Source of the DNA: Rhodosporidiobolus odoratus | Lineage: Eukaryota; Basidiomycota; Microbotryomycetes; Sporidiobolales; Sporidiobolaceae | Direction: 5' to 3' | DNA length: 64,000 bases | Assembly: GCA_034387635.1 (NCBI GenBank) | Contig: JAOANU010000010.1 | Location: 1,054,001 to 1,118,000 of the forward strand | In this document: positions 42,061-53,300 of the stretch, piece by piece | How the letters are laid out: each line of letters opens with the position of its first letter | How positions within the stretch are numbered: position 1 is the first letter of the stretch | Position numbers and translations under genes: made by a program | The notes under the pieces: model-generated | Told to the model about the DNA's origin: nothing | Seen by the model: the letters and a program-made list of their open reading frames with translations, nothing else | The model's database searches: none

Positions 42061-45000
42061 ATGTCCTGGCGCGGTTCCACCCGACCAGCCTCTGCTTCAA
42101 CCTCCCACACCTCATCATCATCAGACAACGTCAACAACACCTCAAAGTCGACCTTCAACAACTTCACGAGTAGCTTCGAGGGAAGCGCGGACCGAGGGCG
42201 AGGACGCGGACAAGGAGGTAGCAGAGGCACCGGACGAGGGAATGTAAGGGGAGGTGCCAACTTGAGCTGGAGGAAACCTGCCGAGGGGACAGAGGCGCCG
42301 ACGCATGGTGACAGCGGACAAAGCGGCGCAGATGCGGCAGGCGCAGCAGCAGTTAAAAGCGCATTCGCCGCATTTGGCGACCCTTCCTCGTTTTCCTCTG
42401 CCGGTTCGACCTCGAATGGCGGAGGGTTTGGAGCGTTTGGTGCGGGTGGAAATACGGGAGGGAGCGCATTCGGTAGTAGTACATTTGGAGCAGGAGGAGG
42501 AAGCGCATTCGGGGCTGGGGGAGGAAGCGCCTTCTCGACTTCTGCTTCCTCTTCTTCCTTCTCTCCCACTCCGACATCGACATCTGCCTTACCCTCCTCG
42601 TTCGCCACGTCATCCCAGAAAACGCCTCTCTTTCTTCCCCCGTCAGACATCGAAGAAGGTGCTGAAGAGGAGGACGAGGGAGGAGAAGAAGAGGAAGAAG
42701 ACGAGCAGGATGAGGGGAATGGGGGCGGGGCGGATGGAGACGCTAAGCGAGCTCCGGGGCAGATTTCGACTCTCGAAGTGCTAGGAGAGGACTCGGATGC
42801 GAGAAAGAAGAGGTTCGAGGCGAGTTTACCGAATAACCGGTACCTTGAGGTGCGTATCCGCCTTCACCTCTTCTAGATTTCCTCGATGCGGCTCGACTTG
42901 ACGCCAGAATCTCGTCGGTACTGCCATATGTTGCACTTGTCACGCTTAATGACGCATCCGCTCTCGTCCACCTCTGTTCAGCTCAAACCCCTCCGAGAAG
43001 CACAACGTGTTGCGGCCATCAAGTCGGGCCTTATTCCCGATCCTTCGAAACCCATGCGCCTCGACCAAGCGACCGACTTCCAGGGAACATGCCAGGAGAT
43101 GTGTCCGGAGTGGGAGAGGGAAGAGCGCGAGTACCAGAACAACGTGGATCCGCTGGAGCGGGTGCGTCAACTTGACCCTCTTTCCCTATCGCTGACGTTG
43201 CAACCCTCAAAGGCTACCGATCTTGACCTGTGATCGCAGTATCCCGGTACGACCCGCATCGACCCTTCTCGCGCTGTAAAAGCGTTCCATCGACCAGCAG
43301 CAGGCAACGACGCCCCACTTCCCTCCGATGTTCGACCTCCAGCCATCCTTTCCTCTACGCTCGACTACCTCTTCCATATTCTCCTCCCTCTGCACCCACT
43401 CGCTACCACCCATCCCTTCTTGCGAGACCGTACTCGCAGTGTGAGGCAGGACTTTACGGTGCAGAATGTGAGGGGCGGAAGTGCTGTCGAGGCGCATGAG
43501 AGGATCGCTAGGTATCATATTCTAGCGCTCGGGGTGTTGAGGGAACAGAGTGGGTTTAGTGAGAGCCAAGAGTTGGAACAGTTGAGGAAGGGTGCGTGCG
43601 ACCTTTCCCTCTCCGACTCCCCGCCGTGTATCTTATATCTCGACGCAAACAGTCCTAAAATCCCTCAACGAGTTCTACGACGACGCCCGTCTCTCTTCCC
43701 TTTCTTCATTGGATCCTTCCGCCTCTTCGTTTCCCAACGAGCCCGAGTTTCGAGCCTACAACCTTCTAACTCACCTCCGCGACCCCGACATTATCTGGTC
43801 TACAGAACTGCTTCCCCCAGCCGTCTTCTCTCATCCCCTCCTCCAAACCGCTCTACGCCTACATCGTCTCGCGCAAAAATCCAACCTACCGCGAGGAGAA
43901 CGAGCCTCCCTCAACGCCTCTTCCCGATTCTTCAAAGCCGTCTCGGATCCCTCCGTCCCCTTCCTCTTCGCCTGTATCTTGTCAACTCATTTCGGCGAGG
44001 TAAGGAGGAATGCGATCGAGGTTTTGAAAGGGGCGTTTTTGAAACAGCATTCGGCGTACCCTTTGAGGAGTTTGGCAAAGGTTTTGGGGTGTGATGGGGA
44101 GGAGGAGGCGAGGGAGATTTGTAGGCAGTTGGGGGTTGGAGTGGTCAGGGATGAGAAGGGGAGGGAGGCGGCTGAGGTGCATAAGGGAGCGGTGCTCAAA
44201 GGTGCGTGGTCTCTTCCTCTTCCTTCGTCAATCTCTGTTATTGCTGTGGTTGTATTCTTCGATACCCGCAAGGGCTCGCGTTATTGACTGTGCGCCCTTG
44301 CTCGTTCAGCCGTCACCTTGAAACCCCACGTCTCGCAACGACTGGTCGAGGCGAAACGCGGCCAGACATCCTACTCCGACATCATTGACGGCAAATTCTC
44401 TTCGATCGCCTTCGCCGTGACTCCGCTGCCTCAGACGCCCGCGCTGGCGCAAGGAGCCTCTCCGTTCGGCCCTTCGTCCCGAGCTCAACCTCTTCCTTCG
44501 CCCGTACCGAGTCCTTTCCCCAGCCATCTCGCCACTTCAGCTGCAGCGCAACGTCCTTCGCCTGTACCTACTCCCGTACCTACACCACCTCTCGGCAAAT
44601 CTCCCTTAGCGCCTGCACAGATCGGGGCGGGGCTGAACGCGACCGCAGCGGCATTTGTGCCCTCGTTCGGGGGGCTTGGAGCACCTGCTGTCCCTGTATC
44701 GACGGTACCGCCAGCGTTACCAGCTGCATCAGGGTTCTCTTTCGCGCCTGTCGCCTCGTCCGCACCCGCAGCGCCTTCTCCTACTGCCTTTTCTTTCGCC
44801 TCGTCCGCCCCTGCACCACCACCACCCTCCTTCTCCTTTGCCGCAACATCCGCGCCATCAGCGCCCCTACCGACAGCTGCACCTCCGCTGACCTCCGCCG
44901 ACCTCCTACGACCGACAAAACCCCTTCGTCCCTCGTCCCTCCGAACAACCGTCACTGCATCGCCCTTCATTCCCTCTTCTCTCGCTACTTCACCAGTTCC

Positions 45001-47767
45001 TCCTCCTGCATCTATACCGCATTCTTCCTCGGTGGCAGCCCCACTCCTCTCTCCTCGAGTACCCCCTTCTCTCTCCCCTACTTCCGCTTTCAATAATCCA
45101 ACAGGCCGTCGACGGGTGTCTTCCTCTACCACCATAAACAACCACCTCGTCGCCGCGGCAACCGCTCGACGCGCCGCCCTCGTATCCAACTTGGCGCATC
45201 AATTGACGAATGAGATCTTGACTGAGGTAATAGGTGGACCGGTTAGGAGAGCTGCTGCGGAGGTTCTGAGAGAACGGTGGGCAGGGGTGGCGAGGAAAGA
45301 GAGGGAGGTGAAGGAGAGATTGGCGAAGGAGGTTGCGGGGAGACTTAGGGGGGAGATGGAGAGGCTGTTGATAGCGGAGGGGGTAGTTAGACAGGTGAGG
45401 GATGAGAGGGAACGGAGGAGGATTCTGAAGGAGTGGGTGAGGAGGCAAGAGAGGAAGGTTGAGGATAGTGCAGAGAGGGAAGAGAGGAGAAGGAGGAAGG
45501 AGGAAGTCTTGAGGGGGTTGGAAGGCGCCAGGAGGGTTAGGATGGAGACGGAGAATGCGTACGAAGGGGACGAGGACGAGGTTGTCGAGGGAGAAGAGGA
45601 AGAGGATGAGGGATTCGCGGGAGGAGAAGACGTTGGGTTCGACTTTGAAGGCCTGAGCTTGGCGGGTGCAGGAGGACAGGCGGGGAATGAGGAGAAAGTA
45701 CGGGCGGAGCAGAGAGACAACGACATAGCAGAGCAGGTTCGACAGGTGTGTGGCAGTCTCCTCGTCTATCGTTTTATAGCGGCTCGTATTCTCGCTCACG
45801 CATCTCCTTGTGCCGCATCACAGGCCGCCGCTTCTCGTGATCAAATCTGGCGCCGAGGCACTTTTCTCAACCTCCTGCTCGCTCGGCTGTCCGAGTCACT
45901 CTCGGCACAATATCTTTCTTTCCGCCCGACTTGGACAGCAGTTCTCGCGGTAAAAGACAGGAAGGCGCCTTTCTCGAATTGGCTTGGGTGCAAGTTCGAC
46001 CTCGATGAGGACGGGAATGTGGAGGCTGATACGCCTCACACGGAGGTCAAGATCAGGATGGCTGGTAAGGAGGATGAGAATCTGATGGAAGATGTACGTC
46101 CATCTATACTTCTTCATTAGGAGCGACAGCAACTCACGCCAGACTTAAGCAGGAACGGTCTTCTACCGGGCTGATCGTCTTCGACTGCACCATACAGAGA
46201 GGCGAGGACTACGAGTTCGTTCGATCCTTGGCCTTGTCCGGTCGCCTTCTTCACTCACACGACACTTTCTCCCCACGCAGCTGGACTTCCGCCCGCTCTC
46301 GCCTCTCCGCCCTTTTGGCCCGTATAACCTCGTCGTCACTCTTCTCGCCCGCCCTCCTCGTTGTGCTCTGCCCAGATCGCACACTCTCGCCAAAAGAGGA
46401 GGGCGCTCTGCGCACCAAGGTAGCTGTTCATCGTCCTGGACGTCCCCGCCGAAAACCACTGACCTTCGCGCCCATTGCAGGTCGCTAATGATCTGAATCT
46501 GACTGCTCTAACCGGCATATCGAGCTCGTCCGTCTACATCGCTCATATCGAGTATGCGGACGCAGAATTTGCGAAGGAAGCGCACGCACTACTACAGACA
46601 GTTGCTGTTCGGAAAGAGAGGGTGCCGCGGGGACTGAATCGTGCGTATCCTCTCCGTAGCTCTCGCGCATTGCCGGGGCTCACACCAGTTCGTATCCAGG
46701 GTATATTGCGCCACTCATGTCGACCTGGCTGGACAGCATGGCCAAGACGTACGCCAGTCTGCAGTCGACTGAAGAAGCGGGTAAATCCCTTCACCGGTTC
46801 GCAAGTTAGTTGAGCTCGCTGACAGAACTCCACTCCCAGCTCCTACCTTCGCTTCTCTCTTCCTGCAAGAACTTCAAGCCATCGTCGATGAAACAGAACA
46901 TGTGGCGAAACCTCGATTGCCGTCTTTCCTTGTTCTGCCGCCATTCCCCCACAACGCCTCGTGAGCCTTTGTCCTTCATTTGCCCTTCTTGACTTGTCTC
47001 CGACCTCTGTATTGCATGAAGCGAAAACAGCTCGTTCCATTCTACCGTCTCTTCCTACATCGCCCAACCCGCCTTCGCCACCGCAGGTTACTTCCCAAAC
47101 ATTGCTACCACGCTCGCACAACGACCACCCTTGGCAGATCGTACGTTCCTTCGCAGGTTTGGCGTGTCCGGGTAGCCAAGCTGGCTAACGCTTGCCCTCA
47201 CCATGCTCTACAGTCCCCCTGGCCCGCCTCCTCCTCGACCATCTCTCCGATTTGGTCCTCTCGTCCTTTTCCACGACGTCGGGAGCTGCCATGAGTACCA
47301 CTCAAGGCGTACTCGATACGCTTCTTCCGCCTTCGCTCGAAACACTGCGCAACTCGTTAGCGAAGGCTGAAGCAGCAGTCAATCAGCTGGTACTACAGGG
47401 CAAAAAGGAGAGGTCGTCGTCTGTTTCACCATTCGAGCATGATGGTACTGGCAACGGCAACGTGAACGGGAAGAAGAGGCGGGCGAGCACAGCGCCTGAA
47501 GCGGCGGAAGTCAGGTGCGTGTTTCTCTTCCCTTCAGTATCAGGCGGCCCGGAACTGGGTGTTGCCGCAAGCTGACTCCGACACTTTTCTCCACTTTCTT
47601 GATCATATCTCTCGAGCAGTCCGAAGAAACCCTCGATCTCGGTTTCCAACTCTGCCCTATTGTCGGTCGTGGGAGCAGGACTAGGTGAAGACAACTGCGA
47701 GAAGGTGGATCGGCTAGGGGCGCTGGAGAAGTTGTTGAAAGAGACGAGGGGTTTACTAGCAGCGTAG
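42061..47767 (+). CDS. SAC3: SAC3/GANP mRNA-export scaffold with N-terminal FG repeats
   Basis: Multi-exon gene. Exon 1 (42061-42849) encodes an RG-rich segment (GRGRGQGGSRGTGRG) and FG nucleoporin-like repeats (GFGAFGAGG, SAFGSSTFGAGGGSAFG). Later exons contain the Sac3/GANP hallmark DFQGTCQEMCPEWEREER and helical core segments (GTTRIDPSRAVKAFHRPAAG, LDYLFHILLPLHP, RSVRQDFTVQN, ARYHILALGVLRE, EFRAYNLLTHLRD, SVPFLFACILSTHFGEVRRNAI, YPLRSLAKVLG). The CDS then passes through a Pro/Ala/Ser-rich region, a helix (LAHQLTNEILTEVI...AAAEVLRERWAG) consistent with the CID that binds Sus1 and Cdc31, and C-terminal segments resembling the GANP homology region, ending GALEKLLKETRGLLAA at 47767. Sac3 anchors the TREX-2 complex at nuclear pores for mRNA export. 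Exon joins after 46120 are approximate. Confidence 0.83.
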
Positions 47768-48178
47768 TATGCGCCACTTTGCCACGTACATGATGTGTCG
47801 GAATGCGAAGCAATTCGTTTTTGTCGAAGACGGCATCGCGGTCGTGTATGTCTATGCTACTTTGTATGCGGGTTCGTATGCGATGGGATGTACGTGCGGC
47901 GGCGTGTATATGCGGGCGTGTTATCGGAGAAAGACGATACACTCTATTGAACAGCAAAGACAGTCCTAGGTGACAGTCGCGACTTAGGGCAGTGACGGAG
48001 GTGGGTAGGCTGTACATGGCAATGGCAGGATCGAGCGAGAACGGTCAAGATGGATATTCCTCGCGTCAAGAGAGGGAGTGGGAGTGAATGAACTATGTGC
48101 CGGGTCAAGGAAGAAAGGGGCTATATGCACAGGGTAATTGAGAAGGCAAAGATGGTCGAGCTGATTGCGCATGCTCAC
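47768..48178. other. Intergenic, convergent 3' flanks
   Basis: 3' flanks of SAC3 and of the minus-strand acidic orphan. No feature is recognised. Confidence 0.4.
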
Positions 48179-48838
48179 CTAAGGGAGGCTGCACATGGTC
48201 GTCAGCAAGAGAGGTGACTCGAGAGGGGTGAGGAACGACGTACAAGACCGCTGCTGTTCCTCGATGATTGCCAGCTCTTCTTGCCCCGATTCGATGGCGT
48301 CGTCCGAGTATGCGCATCCACTGCTCAACGGCTGCCACCGCCCGTCGTCCTTCGAGCTCCGTGAAGCGTCTCCTGCTTGACCAGCCTGCCGTGGCTCTGC
48401 CGCGCTCCGATTCATTCCGCCGTTGCTCATTTCGCCATCTTCTTCGTCTCGTCCTTCCTCTTGATCCGCTCCCCGATTCGGGTCCACTTGCGACGGTTCT
48501 TCGGGTCTTGTGCCCTCTCTTTCCGACTCCCAATCGTCCATGTCACCTAGAAAAGTCCCCTCTGGCGGTCGAAACCTCGGCAGGCCCAACCCGTCCAGTA
48601 TCCGATAGTCGTACGGGTCGTCGTCTTCTGCATCCGAAGCGTCGGCGAGGACATCGTCTGGTGTTGACAAGGTGGGGGAAGCCGGTGGGGAAAAAGAGAA
48701 AGAAGGGCCGGCGGGGGGAAATCGGGAGGAAGAGGGAGAAGAAAATGGTACGGCCAGGTTGGATTGCTGGGTATTATGGCTCGTAGCCTGTGTGCTTGGT
48801 GAAGGACAAAGATCTTCGTCGCAGTCGGCTTGGCGCAT
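48179..48838 (-). CDS. Hypothetical acidic protein
   Basis: The minus frame is open from beyond 49132 but lacks an ATG until 48838 (MRQADCDEDLCPSPS), which I use as the start. The protein is Ser/Pro-rich, then acidic (VLADASDAEDDDPYDYRILDGLGLPRFRPPEGTF is the most ordered-looking stretch), then Glu/Gly/Asn-rich, ending near EELAIIEEQQRS. A possible last intron of about 57 nt (GTACGT..GCAG) ends just before the stop; spliced or unspliced, the frame reaches the same TAG at 48181-48179. Upstream exons are possible because the frame continues. No family is recognised. Confidence 0.45.
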   Translation of the reverse strand: MRQADCDEDLCPSPSTQATSHNTQQSNLAVPFSSPSSSRFPPAGPSFSFSPPASPTLSTPDDVLADASDAEDDDPYDYRILDGLGLPRFRPPEGTFLGDMDDWESEREGTRPEEPSQVDPNRGADQEEGRDEEDGEMSNGGMNRSAAEPRQAGQAGDASRSSKDDGRWQPLSSGCAYSDDAIESGQEELAIIEEQQRSCTSFLTPLESPLLLTTMCSLP

Positions 48839-50168
48839 ACCGTGGTGGCGTCGCGTCGGTGTGATCCCGGGCAAGTTAAGCTGGTGGGACCCACAGCGGA
48901 AAGCAGGAAAGGGGGAGAAGCATCGCTCGAAGAAAGAAGAGAGAGAAGAGGTGAGTGCGGACGGTTGAGCAGCGGCCCAGCGAGACGGGGCGGGGGCGAT
49001 ATGTGTTAGAAATTGGATATCGCAGGCAGCAGAACGAGAGGAACGCGGTCGAGACTGTGGAGAAGACCGCGGTCGATTGTGGTCGAGAAGGCAAACTCGG
49101 CGTTTACGGTAAACGCGCTGCGGGATCGCCACCAGAGTCTGGCTAGGTACCTAAACGGCTAATCCACCAGTTTACCCCTGCTAGGTAGATCTCCTGCCCG
49201 ATTTGCCACCAGACTTGTCACTCTCGACATAAAGCCCCTTCGCTTCTACTCCGTCTCGCTCGAGCTGCTATCGACTCAAGCTTATCGGTTTCTACTGCTC
49301 ACAGTCGCGCTGATTTGCTCTGCGCGCTGTCGGCCTAATCGCCGCCGCGGCCGCGCATGCGCTCCTTACCCCCCTCCGCTCTTGTCTCGTTTCGCCGACA
49401 ATCATGCCGTCATGATTGGTGTCACACCCTTTTCCTTATATCAAGACGCGCTCGGTGCCGGCGGTAGGTGACGACAAGCTGTCGTGGCGCTGTCAGAGGC
49501 AGAACACTGGCAGAACTGTCGTCAGTCGACGGCGGGGAGGGAGAAGCGAGAGTCAGAGCTAGGAGTCGAGGAAAAGGGCGGGTGCAGGCGAAGTAAACCT
49601 CTCACGAGGAGAGGTAATACTTGCTTTTGCAATCAAGCTCGTGCAGGCAGGCGTGCGGGCCTTCCACGGGCCCGCGGTGAGGCTCATTCGATCGGGCCGC
49701 GACGTCTTCGCGTGTGGCGATCTTCTTTTTCTTCCTTTCAACCCAAGTTTCAACCTTACCGAACTTTCCTCGCGCTAGTGATCGGCTTCCATACAAGCTG
49801 CAAGCGACCGCGGCGCTTAATGTTGACCCAGTATGCTGACTCGCCGCTTGCGCCGCCGGGTAAAGTCGTATCTTTTCTCCTTCGTCATCTCTCGCTGGCC
49901 ACCGCGCGATGTAGCGCTTGATACCGCCCGTGAGGAAGAAGAGGGCACTTTTTAGTACTACTGCTGATTGACGTTACAGAGGGGACCCTGTTGCAAATTG
50001 CGAACCGTTGGAAGCTACGATTTCAGACAAGATTAGGTGGGCGTGCGAGAAAGGCGAAAGGTAAAAGTGAACGAGAGTACTAGTGTCTGTGCGAGTCGAG
50101 ATGAATGCGAGAACAACGACAGAAGAGGGAAGACAAGAGACACGACCAGAAAGAAAACGCGACCTCGT
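48839..50168. other. Intergenic region, 1.3 kb, no confident gene
   Basis: Upstream region of the acidic orphan and 3' flank of the membrane protein gene. The plus-strand frame 49484-49921 and the minus-strand frame above 48838 lack usable ATGs. A CpG-rich ccgccgcggccgcgcatgcgc occurs near 49338-49358. No tRNA or repeat is recognised. Confidence 0.35.
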
Positions 50169-52799
50169 TCACCTCCCCTCACTCTTCCGAACCACCTCCT
50201 TCCACCAGTCATCCATGCTGGGTCTCCTCTGCAGTCCCTCCCCCTTCTTCGCCGTCGAACTTCCTCCGTCACTGCTGCCACCGCTGCTGACTCTGAGCGA
50301 CTCCCTCCTGGTGAGCGGTTTCTCCCTTCCTTTCCCGGCCGTCGCTTTGCCTACGTCCTTGCCCTTGCCGACGTCGCCACTGACTGGCGGTTCCTCGGGT
50401 AGATCGGGTAGAGATCCGCGGGCTTGACGCTGAGCGAGGCGGACACGGTCGAGGGCTAGGAGGAGCGATGGGGTCGCTGGAACGGGAACTGAACCCGGGT
50501 TAGAGGCTGAAGTCGAGGTCACCAGGGCAGGAGGTGCGGTCACATCCTGTGTAGCTGGCGAAGCAGTAGCTGTACTAGGAGGAAGGGCGGGCAGGTTGGA
50601 AGAATAGGACGCGGGCTTGGATGAAGACGATTTGGAGAAAAGGGGTCGTCTCGGCTTGCTGGTGGCATTCTGCGCGATTGTGGGCAGGGAAGGCAGTATA
50701 GCGACCTCGTCTGTCGGTTCTTCTTCCTCCGCCTCTGGTGGCGAAGGGAGAGAAGCAAACGAGACCGCCGTCTTCCCGCTCAGCCCACTCCTAATACTCC
50801 CCTTCTCCGTCTTCTCCACTGAAGGGCTGTCCACATTCGCCGCACCAGCGCTCCACAACCGTCCTCCTGTTTCTGCCTTCGTCTCATCATCGCTGTCCTC
50901 ATCATCCGAGACCGACAACGCTCCATATCGGGCTGGCGCAGATGTTTTTGAACCCCGCGACCGGGTCGAGGTCGGGGACTTGTTACGCGCCGCCATCGTC
51001 GTCTTATCGCTAAGAGAAGGCGGAGATGAGAAGAAAGTGTCGACGTCACTGTCCCACGCATCCGATTCTCCTCCTCTCTTCGTCTCCCGACGAAAGCCTT
51101 TGTGCGCGAGTCTGATCGATCCCTTCTCTTCATCCCAGTCTCTGCCGCCGGCTGAAGCTAAAGTAGCATTGCCGTCTTCATCTTCATCATCGTCCCAAGG
51201 TCGGCCGCCTCTTCGAGGAGGAAGGTCGGTAAAGCCGTTTCGGGACATCGAAGCTTTTGGGCTGAAGAAGGAGCGTAGACGCTCGAGAGGGGTCAACAGT
51301 GGGAGGTGGGTTCCTTGTGAAGGATGATATGAAGAGGTAGAGGTGTGGGAAGAAATAAGGCGGGAGATGTAGGCGTTCCAGTGCTGCTCGAGAGAAATCG
51401 CGCAGGGACGTTAGCGGGAAGATAGTGCACTTCGAATGACGTTGCAGCATCAAAGAGAGGTAGCGCACCTCTTCCCCTTCGACGCCCAGGCCCCACCATC
51501 CCATCCCCGCTGCTCCCGCCACCGTCAAAAGCCACCAAGCGGCCAACAAACCCTTTCCACCTCCTTCACTCCACTTTACCACTCCTCTTTCCGCTTTTCC
51601 CTCGCTACCCACCCCATGGATAGCAACCACCAACCCCAACGCATCTACGAACCCCAACCCGACGGAAGGGAACAGGTCGAGGCCGAGGATGAAGAGGTAG
51701 GAACCGGTTAACGCTGTAAAGAGGGGGAGGGAATAGCGGAGGGTGCGGAACCAGAAAAGGGAGGGCAGGGAGAGGAGGAGAGAAAACAGGGAGAGGAGGT
51801 CTCGGGCTAAGAGGGAGGGGATGTAGGCGGAACAGGTCAGAAGGAGGGTGAAGGAGAGCCTAGGTACAACAGATAGTGAGGAAAGACGAGTCAGTATGAA
51901 ATCGCTCACTCTTTCGAGTAGAGCTGGTACGAAGGATCGCGATGGACGGAGCAGGGAAATGGGAGCGAAGGAAAGAAAAATTGGAGGGATTGCAGGGGAA
52001 CGAGAGCGTACGATCCAAGCACTGCGCACGAGACGGTTGCGGCCCAGCCCCACCTACCGCCGACGACTGTACCGACGATCGAAGGCAGTAGAATGATCGC
52101 GAGCGTGGCCCAACCCCCAAGAGAAGGGTCGTCCTGGGTTGAAACGATGGCGGAAATGAGGAAAGCCGCGAAAGCGCCTGCGTGCAACCCGACGATTTAG
52201 CGTCAGCGATAAGCGCCAAGTGTGAGGCAAGTATAGGAAAACGATGCACCTACGGCACAAGATCCATAGAGAACCCCTCCCACCCCACCTCCCAACCACC
52301 CCTTACCTTCCGTCCCTCTCTGATGACCCCAATCGCGGCCCCAGTACATCGCTCTCGTCCCGCATGTCAGGGTGAAGAGACCAAGGAGGAGCAAGTAAAC
52401 TGCGAGGAGGATTCGCATGGTTGACGGTAGGGATGTGAGGCGGGAAGTGAGAAAGCCGACTACTTCGGTGTCAGAGCCCTTTGTGTCAGTAGAAGCAGCG
52501 AGGTGCGCTATCTTTACTGTTGCTGTCGAGGCGATATTCAGAATGGCGGGAGATTGTGTCGGAGGACGCAGCGGAGTCGAGAGGGCGGCATTTGCGACAA
52601 GCGCCTGCAAAATCCGGTCGGCTCGTCCAGCAGCGCTACTCGTCGAGCTTGTCATTGGTGCGGAGGTGACTACCACTAGCGCAGCGATGTTTGAAAACTT
52701 GACGCCGGTGGTCGGAGTTGGCCCGCCCCCCACGGCAGAGGCGGCAGAGACCGAGAAAGCGCGCGAGACGAGGGCATTGTCGATGGCGTCTGGATTCAT
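50169..52799 (-). CDS. Polytopic membrane protein, TM7S3/TMEM198-like (DUF4203 type)
   Basis: Starts at the ATG at 52799-52797 (MNPDAIDNALVSR). About 125 Ser/Thr/Ala-rich residues are probably extracellular or lumenal. Then come hydrophobic helices: MRILLAVYLLLLGLFTLTCG, GGVGGVLYGSC, FAAFLISAIVS, LAIILLPSIVGTVVGGRWGW, SFTLLLTCSAYIPSLL, LFTALTGSYLFILGLDLF, GLLAAWWLLTVAGAAG. The small, Gly-rich helices with a final long soluble tail match the TM7S3/TMEM198 domain layout. The tail (from about 51300) is long, Ser-rich and acidic, with basic RRP motifs, ending WWKEVVRKSEGR. Exons: one ending near 52259, then about 52170-52010, 51856-51460 and 51380-50169; borders are approximate. Family call is moderate; function is unknown. 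A tiny ORF ends 4 nt upstream of this start. Confidence 0.55.
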
Positions 52800-52803
52800 C
52801 TTT

Positions 52804-53045
52804 CTAGACCGTGCGGTAGATATGGGTCGTCAAGGTCGTGAAGTGTGTGTACAAGGCCTCAATTTGCGACAAGAAGGATTGAACAGGGTCGTGAATGGCG
52901 GAGATCGGGTCGAGCGGAAAACGAGTGGGGGCTGTGAGACGAGAGGTGAGCCGGCTCAGCGCACTGAAGAGACTTCCGAGAGTCAAACCACGCACCTCGT
53001 CCACGCGATATTGAGCAACTCAGCTAGAGAAGCGAAGTGCAACAT
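52804..53045 (-). CDS. Small ORF of 69 aa, two exons
   Basis: From the ATG at 53045-53043, exon 1 (53045-52996, 50 nt) can be joined across a very short GTGCGT..TTCAG intron to SALSRLTSRLTAPTRFPLDP and on to a stop at 52806-52804. The product is helical and non-repetitive (SLAELLNIAWT, HDPVQSFLSQIEALYTHFTTL), which looks like a real small subunit-type protein, but I do not recognise it. Its stop lies 4 nt from the ATG of the membrane protein gene on the same strand. It may therefore be a separate small gene, the first cistron of a shared transcript, or 5' exons of the downstream gene with an unseen intron removing the stop. Confidence 0.4.
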
Positions 53046-53300
53046 CGGGTTTCGAGAGGTGAGATCAAGGCATGAGGGCCAAAGCGTCGAATGTCGATGG
53101 AGCAAGCTGAGGGCAGCTCGCGTACCCAGCAAGAGACATTTCAGCTAGACTGTACGGGTTTACAGTCAAGCTACAGCGGTAGAGTGATCCTCTGATCGGA
53201 AACGAGAAGGTTGCTCATCTCATAATTCCGGTCTCTCCTCCCGCTTTCAGGTCTACAAAGCTCTTGCCACTACAGAAAGATAGCTACAAGCACAACAGTC

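Noticed and set aside
44485..45189. Minus-strand frame of 234 codons opposite SAC3
   Set aside because: Starts within low-complexity sequence; the plus strand continues the Sac3 frame across this region.
47161..47200. tRNA-like stretch (ggtagccaagctggctaac resembles a tRNA A box)
   Set aside because: No matching B box or acceptor stem follows at a proper distance; it lies at an intron/exon boundary inside SAC3.
49484..49921. Plus-strand ORF of 145 codons
   Set aside because: It starts at GTG, has no ATG in a useful place, and has Arg-rich composition typical of a non-coding frame.
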